A stretch of DNA of 64,000 bases from Corticium candelabrum. Lineage: Eukaryota; Porifera; Homoscleromorpha; Homosclerophorida; Plakinidae. The stretch is from the NCBI RefSeq assembly GCF_963422355.1, contig NC_085088.1, forward strand, positions 4,641,307-4,705,306, in the 5' to 3' direction. Below, one piece after another: positions 1-11,233 of the stretch. The stretch's first letter is position 1; the number at the start of each line of letters is the position of its first letter. Both the position numbers and the translations under genes were made by a program. Below the pieces are notes generated by a model. The model was not told the origin of the DNA. It saw nothing but the letters and a program-made list of their open reading frames with translations, and made no database searches.

Positions 1-894
1 TTTTACCGTCGTCTTTCTAATTCTACTAGATGGGCCATATTCCAGTCATATCCGACAGAAATAGACGTTGTTCTCTTTTTACCGCCACCCTATTTATGCA
101 GTCTCTGATTGCAATGCCCTTTGCAACTTCAGCCACAACCGATCCACGGACCAGTTAAGGCGGGGACCAACTATCTATCGTGTGACACCATTCCTTATTT
201 TGCATCGACGTACATGTCAAATACCGATGTACGATTTAGACACGATACAATTAAGTATTTTATCTGGAATCTAGCTATCTCGTAATTTCATATATTTGTT
301 TTAAGTGCTTTTTTCTTTTCATTTTGGTAAAGCTTACAAGTATAGATCACGTATATATCATGTACTACAGTACACGTTGAAGACATGGTTTTTTGTAATA
401 TTATTAATTAAGCGCCTGCCTCAAATCAGCACTGCACTCCACTAGGCACCTTCCTTCAAAGTTCGTAAACAATATGCCCCGCGGTTGCAAAAAGCGGTTA
501 TAATATATTATGTTATAAATATAATATTGCCGTTGAAAAATAAACATGCGTACATAGGTTTACCATTAATAAATGATTTTTCTATTTTTAACAAGATGAG
601 ATTTAACTAATAATGTTATTTAAAATACGATTATTTTTTAGTTTGTACACAAAACATTTTTGCACGCGGCATAGAAATAAATTAAAAGTTTATGTTCTGT
701 TTGATGCCAAAATTAAAAGTAAATTTATATATTAGATGTATCAAAATTTAAAAGTAATAAATTTGGTGAAAATTACCCCTTTTCTATTGTACGACTGTGT
801 ACAGCGTTTCTACTGATTTGAAATGCACTAGTACTTTATGTACAGTGTATAGCTGCGTAGACGCAACTACATATTGTGCATAGGTGTATGAATG
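1..894. other. AT-rich intergenic stretch, no gene seen
   Basis: No open frame here has recognisable protein motifs, and composition is AT-rich with scattered TTAATTAA-like words. The 68-codon frame near 68-274 has no start context or family resemblance. I see nothing assignable. Confidence 0.6.
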
Positions 895-975
895 TTTGTA
901 TTATATATTATATATAAGTATATTATAATATATATTATATATAATATATATTACATACATAATATGTATATATAT
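895..975. repeat. TA-rich simple repeat
   Basis: Alternating TATA/ATAT low-complexity tract directly preceding the inverted arm of a decayed retrotransposon. It may mark the 5' insertion edge. Confidence 0.7.
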
Positions 976-1016
976 TATGTCAAGGAAGTTCTGAACCAGA
1001 GGTTTTTCCAAAATCG

Positions 1017-1387
1017 TCAAAAAATTGTGAAATGCACAATTATTGAAAGCATTAGAGGACCTAGTGGATCCTCTTGCTGGACACGAGCAGTTGTCAAAAG
1101 GCAAAAATTTCCAAAACAAAGCTCTCCAGCTGTGTGGTACGACCACTGTACCCATGAAAATAATTCAAGAAATGTTTTTTCAGACGAGATAAAAAGGGCA
1201 GACGACGACATTCATTAAAGCATTCTTGAAGACTACTTTCACACAACACATGCAAGTTTTCTCTGTCATGATTAACAGATATGGGGCTATAAGACCTTAG
1301 TGTATGAATTGTAGCTTCCATCCCGCAACGTATGCCAACTCCAACTTGACCATACGAAAGGAAAGTGCCTGGAAGATGAGACGGCAC
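1017..1387 (-). pseudogene. Inverted 5' piece of reverse transcriptase (part of F1)
   Basis: Read on the minus strand from 1387 down, this encodes the RT region upstream of the catalytic YxDD: GVGIRCGMEATIHTLRSY, then a mutated motif A region (AFNE-like, here QECFNECRR), then TTARVQQEDPLGPL, the motif B block normally QQGDPLGPL. The frame shifts once between the two overlapping readings. Its N-terminal end abuts the plus-strand piece at about 1380, and its motif B end faces outward. This geometry is expected of twin-primed 5' inversions. Confidence 0.75.
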
Positions 1388-2890
1388 TTTTGTTGAAACA
1401 CGGGAATCAGTCTCCGAACTACTACAGCCTCTTGTTGTAAACGGTCATACGTTTGGCCTTCATCTCAACTTGGATAAATGTGGCCAACAGGTGATCATTC
1501 TTTCCCAGAGTTACCAACGCAAATCAAGCGTGTCACAAGAGGGATTGAGCTATTAGGTTTTCCTGTTTAGGGTGAGGACGATTTTATAAAAAGCAACGGT
1601 GGCCAAACGCATCGAGAAGGCACTGGAGGCTCAATCACATCTTGGCGATTTAGACCACTCTCAGGATAAACTTCAACTGTTACGCAGCTGTTTAAATGTG
1701 TGCAAAATATACAATCTATTACGCACAGTTGTTCCTGGTTTGGTTCATAATGAACTCACAAAAATTTGATGCATCCCTTAGCCATTCACTTGAATTGATC
1801 ACGTGCTCTTTCTTCTATCCAAGATTCTTCTTGGATTCAGTCGACTCTTCCAGTTCAAGATGGAGGTCTTGGTTTATATGAAGCGTTGAGCTCATCTGCA
1901 GCAGCTTTTGTAGGTAGCTGCAACTATAGTAGACATCTGCATGATGCCGTCATTTTTAAGTCAGTCTACCACGTCAACATCTACAATGAATCAAGTCCAG
2001 TTGGAGTCAGAGTCCAAGATTTTTGAGAAGATGAAGCACACTCTCGTCTCAAACAACTCGACGATCGCCCTCCGTAATTTAATCTCAGAACATCATCACA
2101 ACGCGACATTAGATTTATTATCAACTCCATTTTAGCCTCATCCTTGAAAGAAGTTATTAGTCTTGGGGAAAGAGCAAGACCTTTGCCATTACTCATGCTG
2201 GTGCTTGGTTGCGGACATTACCAAACCCAAACCTAGGCCTCGCCATGTCACTACACAAATTCGTGATTGCAATACGGATTTGGCTAGGAATCTCTCTATT
2301 CCCGTTTTCACCATCGTCATTGAAATGTGTCTGTGGTCAAGTTCGTGACTCTTTTGGCGATCATATCGTTAGCTGCGGTCACCGTCCTCTCCGGATCAAA
2401 CGCCACGACGCCCTTTGTGAAGTGATTTACCACGCTCTTTTAACGGACAATGAGCATGCGAAAAAGGAACAACGTTGTTCTGGCTGTGACAACAGTCGTC
2501 CTGGTGATATATTTCATCCTGGGTCACGCTTGCTTCTTCGATGTAACAGAGACCAACGGCCTGCAGCCTTCATTCATTATTAAATTAAAGCTGCCTGCAC
2601 TGCAGAAGCTGCTGCAGAAGCTGCGGAAGCTTGCAAGACTTTCTTCACGCTGACAGAGTTACAGCAGCTGGTGGTATCTGTTATCCAGTTGCTGTACAAA
2701 CCCTCGGTTTCTGGACACCATACATGCAGTCTCAAGATCCTACGCCCTACAGCTTCGAGAATTTCTGCAATGACTCACATGACGTTTCCAAAGTCTATAA
2801 ACAATTATCTGTGAAATTATGGTTATATAACGCTACATTGGTTTTACAACGTTTGAGTTTAGAGATAGAGGATGTACGTAGTTGAAACAT
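1017..2890 (+). mobile_element. Decayed non-LTR retrotransposon with 5' inversion (fragment F1)
   Basis: A 5'-truncated, inactive retrotransposon copy. The plus strand from about 1376 reads, with frameshifts, from the end of the RT active-site strand (stop-DGTF then FGLHLNLDKC) through ELLGFPV, a zinc-knuckle motif (CVCG..DSFGDHIVSC near 2326-2375), a PD..D-like endonuclease motif (RPGDIFHP ... FFDVTE near 2498-2555) and the terminal QLSVKLWLYNATLVLQRLSLE-type tail near 2800-2870. The preceding 1387-1017 segment carries the upstream RT part on the minus strand. The zinc knuckle followed by a PD..D motif is what restriction-like-endonuclease (REL) non-LTR elements carry after the RT. Stops and frameshifts make it a pseudogene. 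It ends just before a (GT)n array. Assignment to the REL group is by motif layout only. Confidence 0.75.
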
Positions 2891-2940
2891 GCATACTTGA
2901 GTTGTTGGAGATGTTGGTGTGGGAAACGTTCATGTATTTG

Positions 2941-3041
<101 letters not shown>

Positions 3042-3129
3042 TTGTGCTTTGGAGAACCGCTCACCCTACTATTATACTATGTGTGTAACAGAGTTACACA
3101 TGGAGAGTAGCTTCAGTCTCGCTACTAAT

Positions 3130-4063
3130 GTGTGATGTACTGTAAATGGTATGCATGAAGTGTATTGTGTAAAGTGAATAGATGGTAAAGCATTGCACCG
3201 TTGTAGTATCACCTAAATGATGAATCGCCATTTGTTCTTGAAGTCGATTTTATTTGGTTTCCTTCATCATCTCTTGCATTCTTTGCCAGCTTGTTCTAAT
3301 ACTTAACTGCTTGTTCCCCCAACTGCCAAAATGTTTAAAAACAAGAGGAATGACCATGGGCAGGACCCTTCTGGAAGCAGCTCAGAATTATGCTTTGCCT
3401 CTTTCTTCTACTCCCGTTTTATTGCTGCTACTTCTTCTTTTTTTGAGGCTGCCTTCACTAGCTGAGTCCAAACACTATGTACGAGCCAACGACACATCTA
3501 ATTTAACGTCTGCACCTGAATCTGGGTTAAAATACAAGGATGTCCGACCTCTTGCCACTGTTGACATACCTGTATTGTGCATGGTCCTAGTTTGTGCAGC
3601 AATTTGAGTTGAAACAGGCAGTTAGAACACGCTAACAAAATTTAGTTGTGAGTGTGCACTGGAACCCCCAGTCTTACAAGTGATTAGATGGTATAATAAT
3701 CGTAGGATATCTAGTTCTTTGCCACAATCACAACAACTGCTCGATGCAGAAATTTCACATCCCGACCTCATCATGCTTGCCAAACGAAAATCATTTGGTG
3801 AAAGTGCAACATGTGACGAAGACGAAATTGCTGACACTCAAGCTCCATATACATCCTCTACCAGACAATGAATGCAAACGAGCTCTGTCTCTGATTGTAT
3901 TTGAGTTGTTGTTCAAAAGATAGTCAGCATCAGCCTTGAGATGTTGTTGAGTAAGCCTTTGCTGCAATTTTACATTATCTTTGATTAAGTCTGACAGTGA
4001 CCGCCCCTCCGGCACCGCTTCATGAAGATCATGGCCTATAGATCTCATAAAATCAAGATCCAA
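3130..4063 (-). pseudogene. Decayed C-terminal part of REL-type non-LTR retrotransposon (fragment F2)
   Basis: On the minus strand from 4063: a linker (SLSDLIKDNVKLQQRLTQQH), a zinc-knuckle region (CCDCG..LLYHLITCKTGG, about 3720-3660), a degenerate PD..D block (GRTSLYFNPDSGADVKLDVS, about 3550-3490), a VFKHFGSWG block near 3330 and a terminal FKNKW..LQRCNA block near 3220-3170. The blocks are in the same order as in the other copies in the window. They are split over at least three frames, so this is dead. A (CTGT)n array lies upstream of it (4230-4386). Confidence 0.7.
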
Positions 4064-4229
4064 AGCAGGTTGTTTACATGCAGATCTTTCAAGATCATGA
4101 AAACGCTCTGAGAGAGCATGCAGAGAGTGTGCCTAGCTAGAGACAAATGCTATAGGTGAAATTCTGGTTAATGGTGATAGAACAAACTTCTATGCACAAC
4201 GGATTGGTAAGGTGGCTTGATACCATTGT

Positions 4230-4288
4230 TTGTCTGTTTGTCTGTCTGTCCGTCTGTTTGTCTGTCTGTGTGTCTGTCCGTCTGTTCT

Positions 4289-4351
<63 letters not shown>

Positions 4352-4386
4352 GCCTGTCTGCCTGTCTGTCTGTTTGTCTGTCTGTC
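4230..4386. repeat. (CTGT)n / (GACA)n tetranucleotide array
   Basis: About 157 bp of CTGT repeats with scattered CCGT/TTGT variants. On the minus strand it follows the sequence AAGTAATTGACAGACAG, so it forms the 3' tail or 3' flank of the large minus-strand retroelement that ends here. It is also the 5' flank of fragment F2. Confidence 0.95.
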
Positions 4387-4469
4387 AATTACTTATATTT
4401 AAACTTTTATCTATGATACATTTTGCAATGCAGGGGATTATGTACTGTACAACTATTAGTAGTGTTCAT

Positions 4470-6221
4470 CAACTAACCTAAGCTAAAAATTGAAACTCGT
4501 GTAAACGAAAGAGAACTACACTTAAAAGCAACAGTGTACAGGCAAAGCCTCCAGTACCAGCTAGTGGCTGAAGCTCTGTGTGGCAAAGATGTCACATCTA
4601 TTGCCTTCAGACAGCGAAGATAGCTTTTTAGAGACGACTCTAGCATTACACTTCTGGAACTGAACAGAAAAGTGTTTGGACCAGAAGTCGATAAACCCCG
4701 CAGCGTTCTGTCGTCCCACTTTGTCTGATAACATTTTTGATAATTTGCACAGGAGTTTTCACTCATCGATCCCCAAGCTCCAAAATGCATTACCATCACC
4801 GGTGCGGTTACAACGGCTATTATGCCACCTGGTAATTGCTGTTTGCTGTATTTCTCTTTTTTTTCTGTCTGCTCTCCTCTCTGCAGCGGCACCACTAACA
4901 CCAGCAGATGATGGAAAGATATGTCACTATACTCATGGGTGGGCGAGGGATATATTTAGGTTGACGTTGTTTCCAAGGTCCGAGTCAAGAAATACGATGT
5001 CCGGTTTGTTGTCTGTAGTTGTATAACGACTACTCGACTCCCTTCGGTGGTAGATATGCGACACACGAAACCAATCAGACCAGACGGACAAAATCGATTC
5101 GTGAACCATACCGGCCCGCCACCAGTCTGACAGGTCAGAAAATGGTATTTACTGTCATCTATAAGAGCTCCACAATTGCATGTCGTTGTCCAGCTGGAGA
5201 AGACTGTGGGCAAACCCAAACGAAGAAAGAAACCCAAGCAAAATTTGTAAGAATTGAGTGCAAACACTTCCGATGTAGGGATAGCGTTAAGCCAAGCCCC
5301 AGCGCCCTTACTTGTTGTTGAGTATAGGCGGGCTACACCTCTGGCAGTGGGGGCATTTTCGAGTAGATTCTGAGCGTTGGAAGAAGCAGTGACAGAATAT
5401 AGCCTTTGTTGAACTTTTCCAGTACATTTCAGGTAGTCAGAGATATGTTTTTTTTTGTGTGGGACAGACCGTACTATAGTCTCACTGATTGAAGTGGTTG
5501 AAGAGCTCAAGAGACTGTCGATGATAGGTCGCAAAACAGGGAATCGGAATGGCAGCTTTGTAAAAGCATTGACCCAGGATGCAAGAAAGACTGGTTGTCT
5601 CAGTGACAGTATAGGAATCATTCCGAAACCGCCAATTCTGATGGGTAAAAAAGCCTGATGCCAAATCCTGTCATTAACCATGTCATAGCCTAAGAGGTAA
5701 GAGTAGGCTTCTTTGTTCTAAAGCCATGGATTTTAGAAGCATAAACTAGCAAATCAAAATGGACTGTCCGCGCCAAATGGTTAATTAAGGTTGGGAACGT
5801 AACAGCATCGTGATAACAGCATTGCACTCTGAACATCATCCAATTTGGTAAGCTGATCGCACAGTAAGAGCTTTGATTGGGCTATGGTCGCACACAGAGG
5901 ACGTAACGAATGACATCAAACCAGTTGGAGAACTAAGGAAGAGTGCACCCTCACAAGACACAGGAATTCCATCAAACCCTTCAACAGCAGTCGAGAACGA
6001 TGGAGAGAATATCTCCCACTTTTATCTGCTATAACCAGATTGATGGCTGAAAAGGTGTCCGTCAAGTCATGAAACGCAGCCAAACAGCTTTTTCCCCTCC
6101 CAGCAAAAATACATCATCCAGGTAGGCCAGTACGCGTACTTGAGAGTGGGAGTTTTGAATCTTAATTATTTATGACTGGATTAATAGCAGTGGCAAAGAA
6201 GAACAGGACTCAGAGTTAAAG
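4470..6221 (-). pseudogene. RT motif C to C-terminus of the split retrotransposon
   Basis: Downstream half of the split element. The longest intact stretch is 241 codons (5681-4956): IGGFGM near the start, then GKVQQRL, KGAGAWLNAIPTS, the LGFFLRLGLP block, and the Cys-x-Cys-Gly...His-x3-Cys knuckle followed by GGGPVW. Beyond a frameshift come NKPDI and LNISLAHP. The second acidic position, Asp in sibling copies (LDIALAHP), is Asn here, so the endonuclease-like site looks inactivated. A further frame gives KREKYSKQQLPGG-like and FGAWG blocks (about 4850-4760). Confidence 0.75.
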
Positions 6222-6322
6222 TGCTAAAGTTAATATTAACAAGCTGAGAGGTCGCCAGAGCGGAGACGTGTGTTGCAGTAGAGTTTTAATAGATCGTTTG
6301 AGAATTGCAACGTCTCGTGACA
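6222..6322 (+). repeat. 5' LTR of Gmr1-like element
   Basis: Starts TGCTAAAGTTAATATTAAC and ends CAACGTCTCGTGACA. It matches 11234-11336 with about a dozen differences and one or two single-base indels. About 101 bp is unusually short for an LTR. Confidence 0.8.
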
Positions 6323-6899
6323 TATCTATAGTTGAAGTTGCGCAGTAGACTAGACCCACAAATTCGGTGAGTGTATTGTGCCTAGGTCGAGTTTTGCGTG
6401 TCGAGGAAGTCTACGAGGCTTTAGGAACGGCAGTTACAGCGATCACAGAGTATGTCTGAGCTGGGAGATGCCATAGCGACGTCGGGAAGCGACAGCGTTG
6501 CAGAGCAGGCGGCGTGACTGAACTATTGCGAGGAAACGTGGAAAGGGATGAGTTGGCAAGGAGATAGTGAGGAACGAGATCGGCGGCAAGACATCCAGTT
6601 TTCTCAGTTGATACAAGTTCTTTCTTTGTCAGAAAGAAGTTCCTAGTCAGTGGAGCAGCCACAGGGCGGAGGAAATCTACACGCGGAAGTGCATGAATTT
6701 CTCACGGAACCTGTCGAAGCGTCAAGAATGTCGGCACGCGAGGATGAACAAGTGGGAATGCCTCATGAACAAAGTCTAGTGGAAGAAGGATCTGAAGGAC
6801 AAAAGCGTGAGTTCAGTGTTGGTGGTGAGTGGACAAGCCAGGTAGAGGAGGACAGAAAAAGCATTTCTCGAGACGGTCCGTGAGAATTGCTGGAGTTCA
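6323..6899 (+). other. Leader and extreme 5' gag region of the LTR element
   Basis: No clear tRNA-complementary primer-binding site is recognisable directly after the LTR. A short open frame at about 6650-6883 (Glu-rich, 77 codons) is in the position of the gag N-terminus but has no recognisable domain. Confidence 0.4.
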
Positions 6900-7769
6900 G
6901 TGAGTGGGATACAAGTTGTGCAGACGCCAGCTGCTGTCGTTAGGCGTGATCCCAAATACCGCAAATTGCAAGATGCTGATGATGTAGAACATAATCTGGC
7001 CGCGCTTGAGCGGTTTGCAACTACCTATCATGTATCTAACGAAGCTTGGGGAAAGCGGGTGGCACCCTGCCCTGCTGACTGAAAAAACACAGGCTGCTTA
7101 CGCGTGTATGAATTTGGAGAAGATTGGTAATTACGACGAATTGAAGAAGGCCATTCTTCGTCGTTATGACATTACGAAGAGACATACAGGCAACGTTTCA
7201 TGAGCTACCAAAAACTGCCAGAAGAGAGTTATGTCGAATCGGGCATCAAATTGAAAGATTTGTTCACCAAATGGATTCAACCTGGAGCAAAGGCAAAGAA
7301 AGAGGTGTGTGAGGTTATAATACTGGAGCAGTTGCTGGACGACATTCCTCCCGAGTTAAAGGTTTGGATGAAAAAAAAAGATCAGAAGACATTGAAAAAA
7401 GCATCTGAGATGGCAGACAACTACGTAGCTGCCGAAAAGGGCAACAAGGCTAGGAGAGTTTGCACTAACTGTGGCAAAGCAGGGCATATAGCTAGATTCT
7501 CTCGTGTATCGAAAGCAAAGACGGATCAGGAAACAGGTGGTGAGAAAGAAGAAGTGACAGAGGCAAAGACTGTGTCTGGAAAGAGCAAGAAAATCACGTG
7601 TTTCTCTTGTGGAGAGATAGGTCATTATGCTTCTAAGTACCCTCAGAAATTGAAGACAGACAAAAGTTCTAAGATTGAAAAGAAAGACTCTCTTTTTGCT
7701 CACTCAAGGAAGGCAAGCTACCGACTTTGCGAAAACCCAAGAAAATGGGCGGAGCCAATTCTTTCGTAG
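6900..7769 (+). pseudogene. gag remnant with SCAN-like region and two CCHC zinc knuckles
   Basis: Three overlapping frames together carry a capsid-like gag. The first has PKYRKLQDADDVEHNLAALE. The second has ALLTEKTQAAYACMN and DELKKAILRRYDI. The third (7200-7769) has SYVESGIKLKDLFTKWIQP, then VCEVIILEQLLDDIPPELK, then a KKASEMADNYVAAEKG block. The last three blocks resemble the vertebrate SCAN domain (YxE..RL.DLF.KWI.P, V.E.IVLEQFL..LP.EL, EA..LADDY). Two CX2CX4HX4-type knuckles follow (CTNCGKAGHIARFS, missing its last Cys, and CFSCGEIGHYASKYP, also missing it). Two frameshifts break the gene. Confidence 0.75.
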
Positions 7770-8068
7770 TTCGAGGTGATGTAGCCGGTTGGCCTGTTTC
7801 TATTTTATTTAATACGGGTTGCACACATACTACCTTGGTGAGGAGTGACTTTGTAAGTAGCAGCAAAATCAACCGCCGATCCCAAGTTCAAGTTAGCTGT
7901 TGTCATGGTGACGTGGGATTATATCCTACAGCCAACGTACGAGTGACCATTGATGGAAAGATTCATCATGTAAAGACGGGGGTTATGGCACATCTGCCAC
8001 AGCCAGTACTACTAGGCCAGAATGTGTCAATATTACATAAGTTGGTTCAAGATAAAGTTAGACTCTGA
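7727..8068 (+). pseudogene. Retroviral-type aspartic protease remnant
   Basis: 113 open codons in the position of the protease. The active-site triad region reads ILFNTGCTHTTLV, where family members have an LLDTG core, so the catalytic Asp is Asn here. The C-terminal flap/strand region PQPVLLGQNVSILHKLV matches the conserved LLG-x-D block with Asp replaced by Asn. It overlaps gag in another frame. Confidence 0.65.
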
Positions 8069-8142
8069 CGAGAACAAGAAGAAAAGGCCAAGCAAGAGAA
8101 CAAACGAATGGTCAACAGTCAGGAAGAAGTGCTAGTCGTATA

Positions 8143-9690
8143 GTGTCAGATGACGAGTTTCAGAGACTAGTTATCGGTTTGGATGATAAAGTATTCCAAG
8201 CCGGCGGAAAGGTCAGAAAGAATCGTAAACAGAGGCAGTTAGCCAAGAGAAGGTTTACTTTGTTTGCGGATCAAGCCGATAGTGATACCCAAGCAGTCGA
8301 GCTTGAGTCGAGTGTGGGAGCATGGAAGACCAGCTCAGGGAAAGCTCAAGTCTCCATTGACGATTTAGTACAAGAATCGGAATCTGGTAAAGGAGATGCA
8401 AGTGATGATGGTGAGGGTCGTCCTAGTATTGTAGACACCAAGAAGCTCAAGCATCTACAGGCTAACGATCCAGCTCTCTCAAGGATCAGAGAGCAGGCTG
8501 AGAGTGACAAGGGAGATTGTGTCTGGCAGGATGGCGTACTGTATCGCCGGTGAAATCTTATGGGAAGCAAGGGAGTAGACGATATGGTGGTAAATAAATT
8601 AGTTCTTCCATTTCAGTGTCGGAAGTTACTGATGACGTTAGCATGTATTATTCCAGCCTCGGGTAACCTGGGACGCAGGAAAACTTTGAGTCGCATTCAA
8701 CAACGGTTCTTCTGGCCAGCAATATCTCATGATGTTACAGAGTACTGCTGGTGCTGTCCAGCATGTCAGAAGTCGGTGAGTCGAAAAGCCAGGGACAAGG
8801 CACTAATGGTCTCAGTGCCTGTGGTTGACGAGCCTTTTAAACGAGTGGCTATGGATATAGTGGGTCCACTCAATCGCAGTCGCAGTGGGAATCGGTATAT
8901 CCTGGTGCTGTGTGATTATGCAACCCAGTACTCAGAGGCAGTAGCGCTAAAAAGTATGGAAACAGTCCATGTGGCAGAGCAACTGTGGAAAATTTCCCCT
9001 AGAGTGGGAGTACCACAGGAGATAATGACAGATCAAGAATCTAACTTTACTTCTCAATTATTAAAGGAGGTCTACAGAATGGTAAGAGTAAAGCCCCTTT
9101 GCACAAGTACTTATCATTCGCTTACGTAAAGATGAACTTGTAGAGCGTTATAATGGTACATTGAAAAGGATGTTTAGGCGGTCAAAGAAAGAGCTAGGGA
9201 ACTGGGACAAGATGTTGCCCTATCTTTTGATTGCATATCGGAAGGTGCCTCAAGCGAGTACCAGATTTTCGTCCTTTGAGTTGCTTTATGGTCGCAGAGT
9301 GAAAGTACCACTAGATATACTTAAGGAATCCTGGGAGGGAGACAAGAGATGCAGTGACAGTGTTGTTGAGTTTTTTTAAAGATGCGAGAGCGCATCGCAG
9401 CCATGAGGATCATAGTCATGAAAATCAGGTGGATTTACGGAGGAAGCATAAGTCATACTATGATCGTAGATCCAGAAACAGATCATTCAAAGAAGGGACA
9501 AGGTTTTGGTATTATTGCCATCATCTAGTAAAAAGCTTGCAGCAGAGTGCCAAGAACCGTATGCCATCAGTAGAAGAACGGATCCAGTAAACTATGAAGT
9601 AGACATGAAAGGTAAATGGAAGCGGTATCGAGTGCTTCACGTGAACATGTTAATGGCATGGCATAGCCCTGCGGGAAAAAACACAATGGA
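8143..9690 (+). pseudogene. Integrase (zinc-binding, catalytic core and C-terminal parts), upstream of RT
   Basis: 8143-8553 holds the linker ending in DCVWQDGVLYRR, the usual strand before the integrase zinc domain. 8560-9129 holds the degenerate HHCC part (RRKTLSRIQQRFFWP, CPACQKS) and the catalytic core (MDIVGPL, ILVLCDYATQYSEAVAL, EIMTDQESNFTS). After a frameshift 9161-9379 has the rest of the core (GNWDKMLPYLLIAYRKVPQAST, FELLYGR). 9560-9690 has a GPY/F-like end (YEVDMKGKWKRYRVLHVNM). Its location before RT is the key oddity. Confidence 0.85.
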
Positions 9691-9739
9691 CGTCTTGGAA
9701 GCCATTGTTCAAGATGAGGAAGATCTACCCGAAATCCCT

Positions 9740-10670
9740 ACTAGTGACAGAGGACCAACTCACATAATAGCAGACGAATACCTCTCTGCTAAGCAACGTA
9801 GCAAGTTGAAGAATATTCTGGACAGATATTCAGCGGTCTTCAGCAATCTACCTGGTCATACAAGTGTTGTAGAACACCGACCTGACACTGGGTCCGCTAG
9901 ACAAGTGAAGCAGAAACCCTATCGCACGCCCGGTCTCATAAGGGAGTGATCGAGAAGGAAATCCAAGGATGGTCTACCTGGATATTATTCAAGAATCTCA
10001 GAGTGACTGGTCTTTGCCTGTAATTTTTGTGCCAAAACGGGATGGCTCTATGCTATTCTGCGTAGACTCTATAGAATTGAACAAAGTGTCCAAATTTAAC
10101 GCCTATCCTTTGCCTAGGATTGAGGATGTCATTGACCATCTAGAACCAGCAAGATACATATCCACACTGGATTTGACAAGAGGATACTTGCAGGTGCCTG
10201 TGAGTAAAGATTCGCTAGAGAAGACAGCGTTTGTCACCTCCAGTGGACTGTACGAATTCAAGAGGATGTCGTTCTAACTGCTTGGTGCCCCGGCAACGTT
10301 TCAAAGGCTGGTAAACAAGGTGTTGAGAAGCTGTCAGAGTTTTGCACTAGCGTATCTGGATGACATTGTCATATTTAGTGCTACATGGGAAGAACACTTG
10401 TTGCACCTGAAACAGATCCTCACACGCTTGTCAGGAGCGGGTATGACTGTCAAACGAGAAAAGTGCCAACTCGGGACACAACATGTTGTTTACCTGGGTT
10501 ATGTGGTAGGAGGGGGTCAGGTTAGACCAACTGAAGACAAGGTGTGGCAATTAAAGATAGTACAAGGCCCTTCACTAAGAAGGATGTGCAGAGCTTTTGA
10601 AGTTTCACAGGATACTACCAAAGATTCATACCTAATTATGCTGTCATTGCAGCTCCTCTATCAGATTTGA
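9740..10670 (+). pseudogene. Reverse transcriptase domain, gypsy type
   Basis: In the same frame as the end of integrase come LSAKQRSKLKNILDRYSAVFS and DTGSARQVKQKPYRTP, the usual lead-in to RT. 9969-10277 has SLPVIFVPKRDGSMLFCVD, YPLPRIEDVIDHL and STLDLTRGYLQVPV (motif A). A stop interrupts MSF-stop-LLGAPATFQRL. 10320-10670 has ALAYLDDIVIFS (motif C YLDD), then KREKCQLG and VVYLGYVVGGG. The YLDD catalytic residues survive, but stops and a frameshift kill the gene. Confidence 0.85.
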
Positions 10671-10689
10671 CGAAGAAGAGGCAACCAAC

Positions 10690-11160
10690 ATTGAAGGTCA
10701 TGTGGTATGATGAAAGTGAGAAGGCATTCCCGAAACTAAAAGTAGCCCTATGCACTTATCCTGTTCTGACAAACCCAGTCTATGACTAATGCATTTTACG
10801 CAGAGATGCTTCAGAAAGAGGAATTGGAGCCGAATAACTGCAATATGTAGATGGGCAACGACGGACTATAGCATTTTTAAGCAGAAAGCTACAGCCAAGA
10901 GAACGCAACAATCTACCATCGAAAAAAGCGTTTGGCAATAGTCTGGGCGATCAAGAGTACCCATATTTGTGTCTATGGGAGAGAGTTTGACCTAAAGACG
11001 GACCATGCACCCTTGACGTAGCTGCACTGCATGAGGGACAGAAACCAAAAGTTGGCAATGTGGAATTTAGTGTTGCAGCAGTACCAGTTTCGGGTTACTC
11101 ACTTTCCTGGGAAAGAGAATTTAGTGTGCAGATTGGCTGGCCAGAAGAGACTAAACTATT
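10690..11160 (+). pseudogene. RNase H remnant of the LTR element
   Basis: Recognisable in pieces: RDASERGIGAE (first catalytic Asp), IAFLSRKLQPRER, KKAFGNSLG near the conserved E/LA.VW helix, FDLKTDHAP-like residues near 10990 and QYQFRVTHFPGKENLV near 11080-11120. The pieces are in different frames with several stops. This is the last coding module before the 3' LTR, so INT is not after RNase H. Confidence 0.7.
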
Positions 11161-11233
11161 GTTTCATTTGCTTAGTTTAAACTCCTCGATAACGCGCAGT
11201 TTCTTAAGAAAGAAGGTATGTAAGGACAGATAG

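Noticed and set aside
68-274. Short frame at the left edge as a gene
   Set aside because: 68 codons, no recognisable feature, no supporting context.
3254-3607. Plus-strand gene with hydrophobic Leu run (117 codons)
   Set aside because: The opposite strand carries the PD..D and HFGSWG blocks of retroelement fragment F2. The plus frame is its shadow.
4156-4481. Open frames of repeated Ser-Val-Cys-Leu across CTGT arrays (also at 22.7, 26.8, 45.4 and 48.4 kb)
   Set aside because: Translations of tetranucleotide repeats whose unit length keeps several frames open. Not genes.
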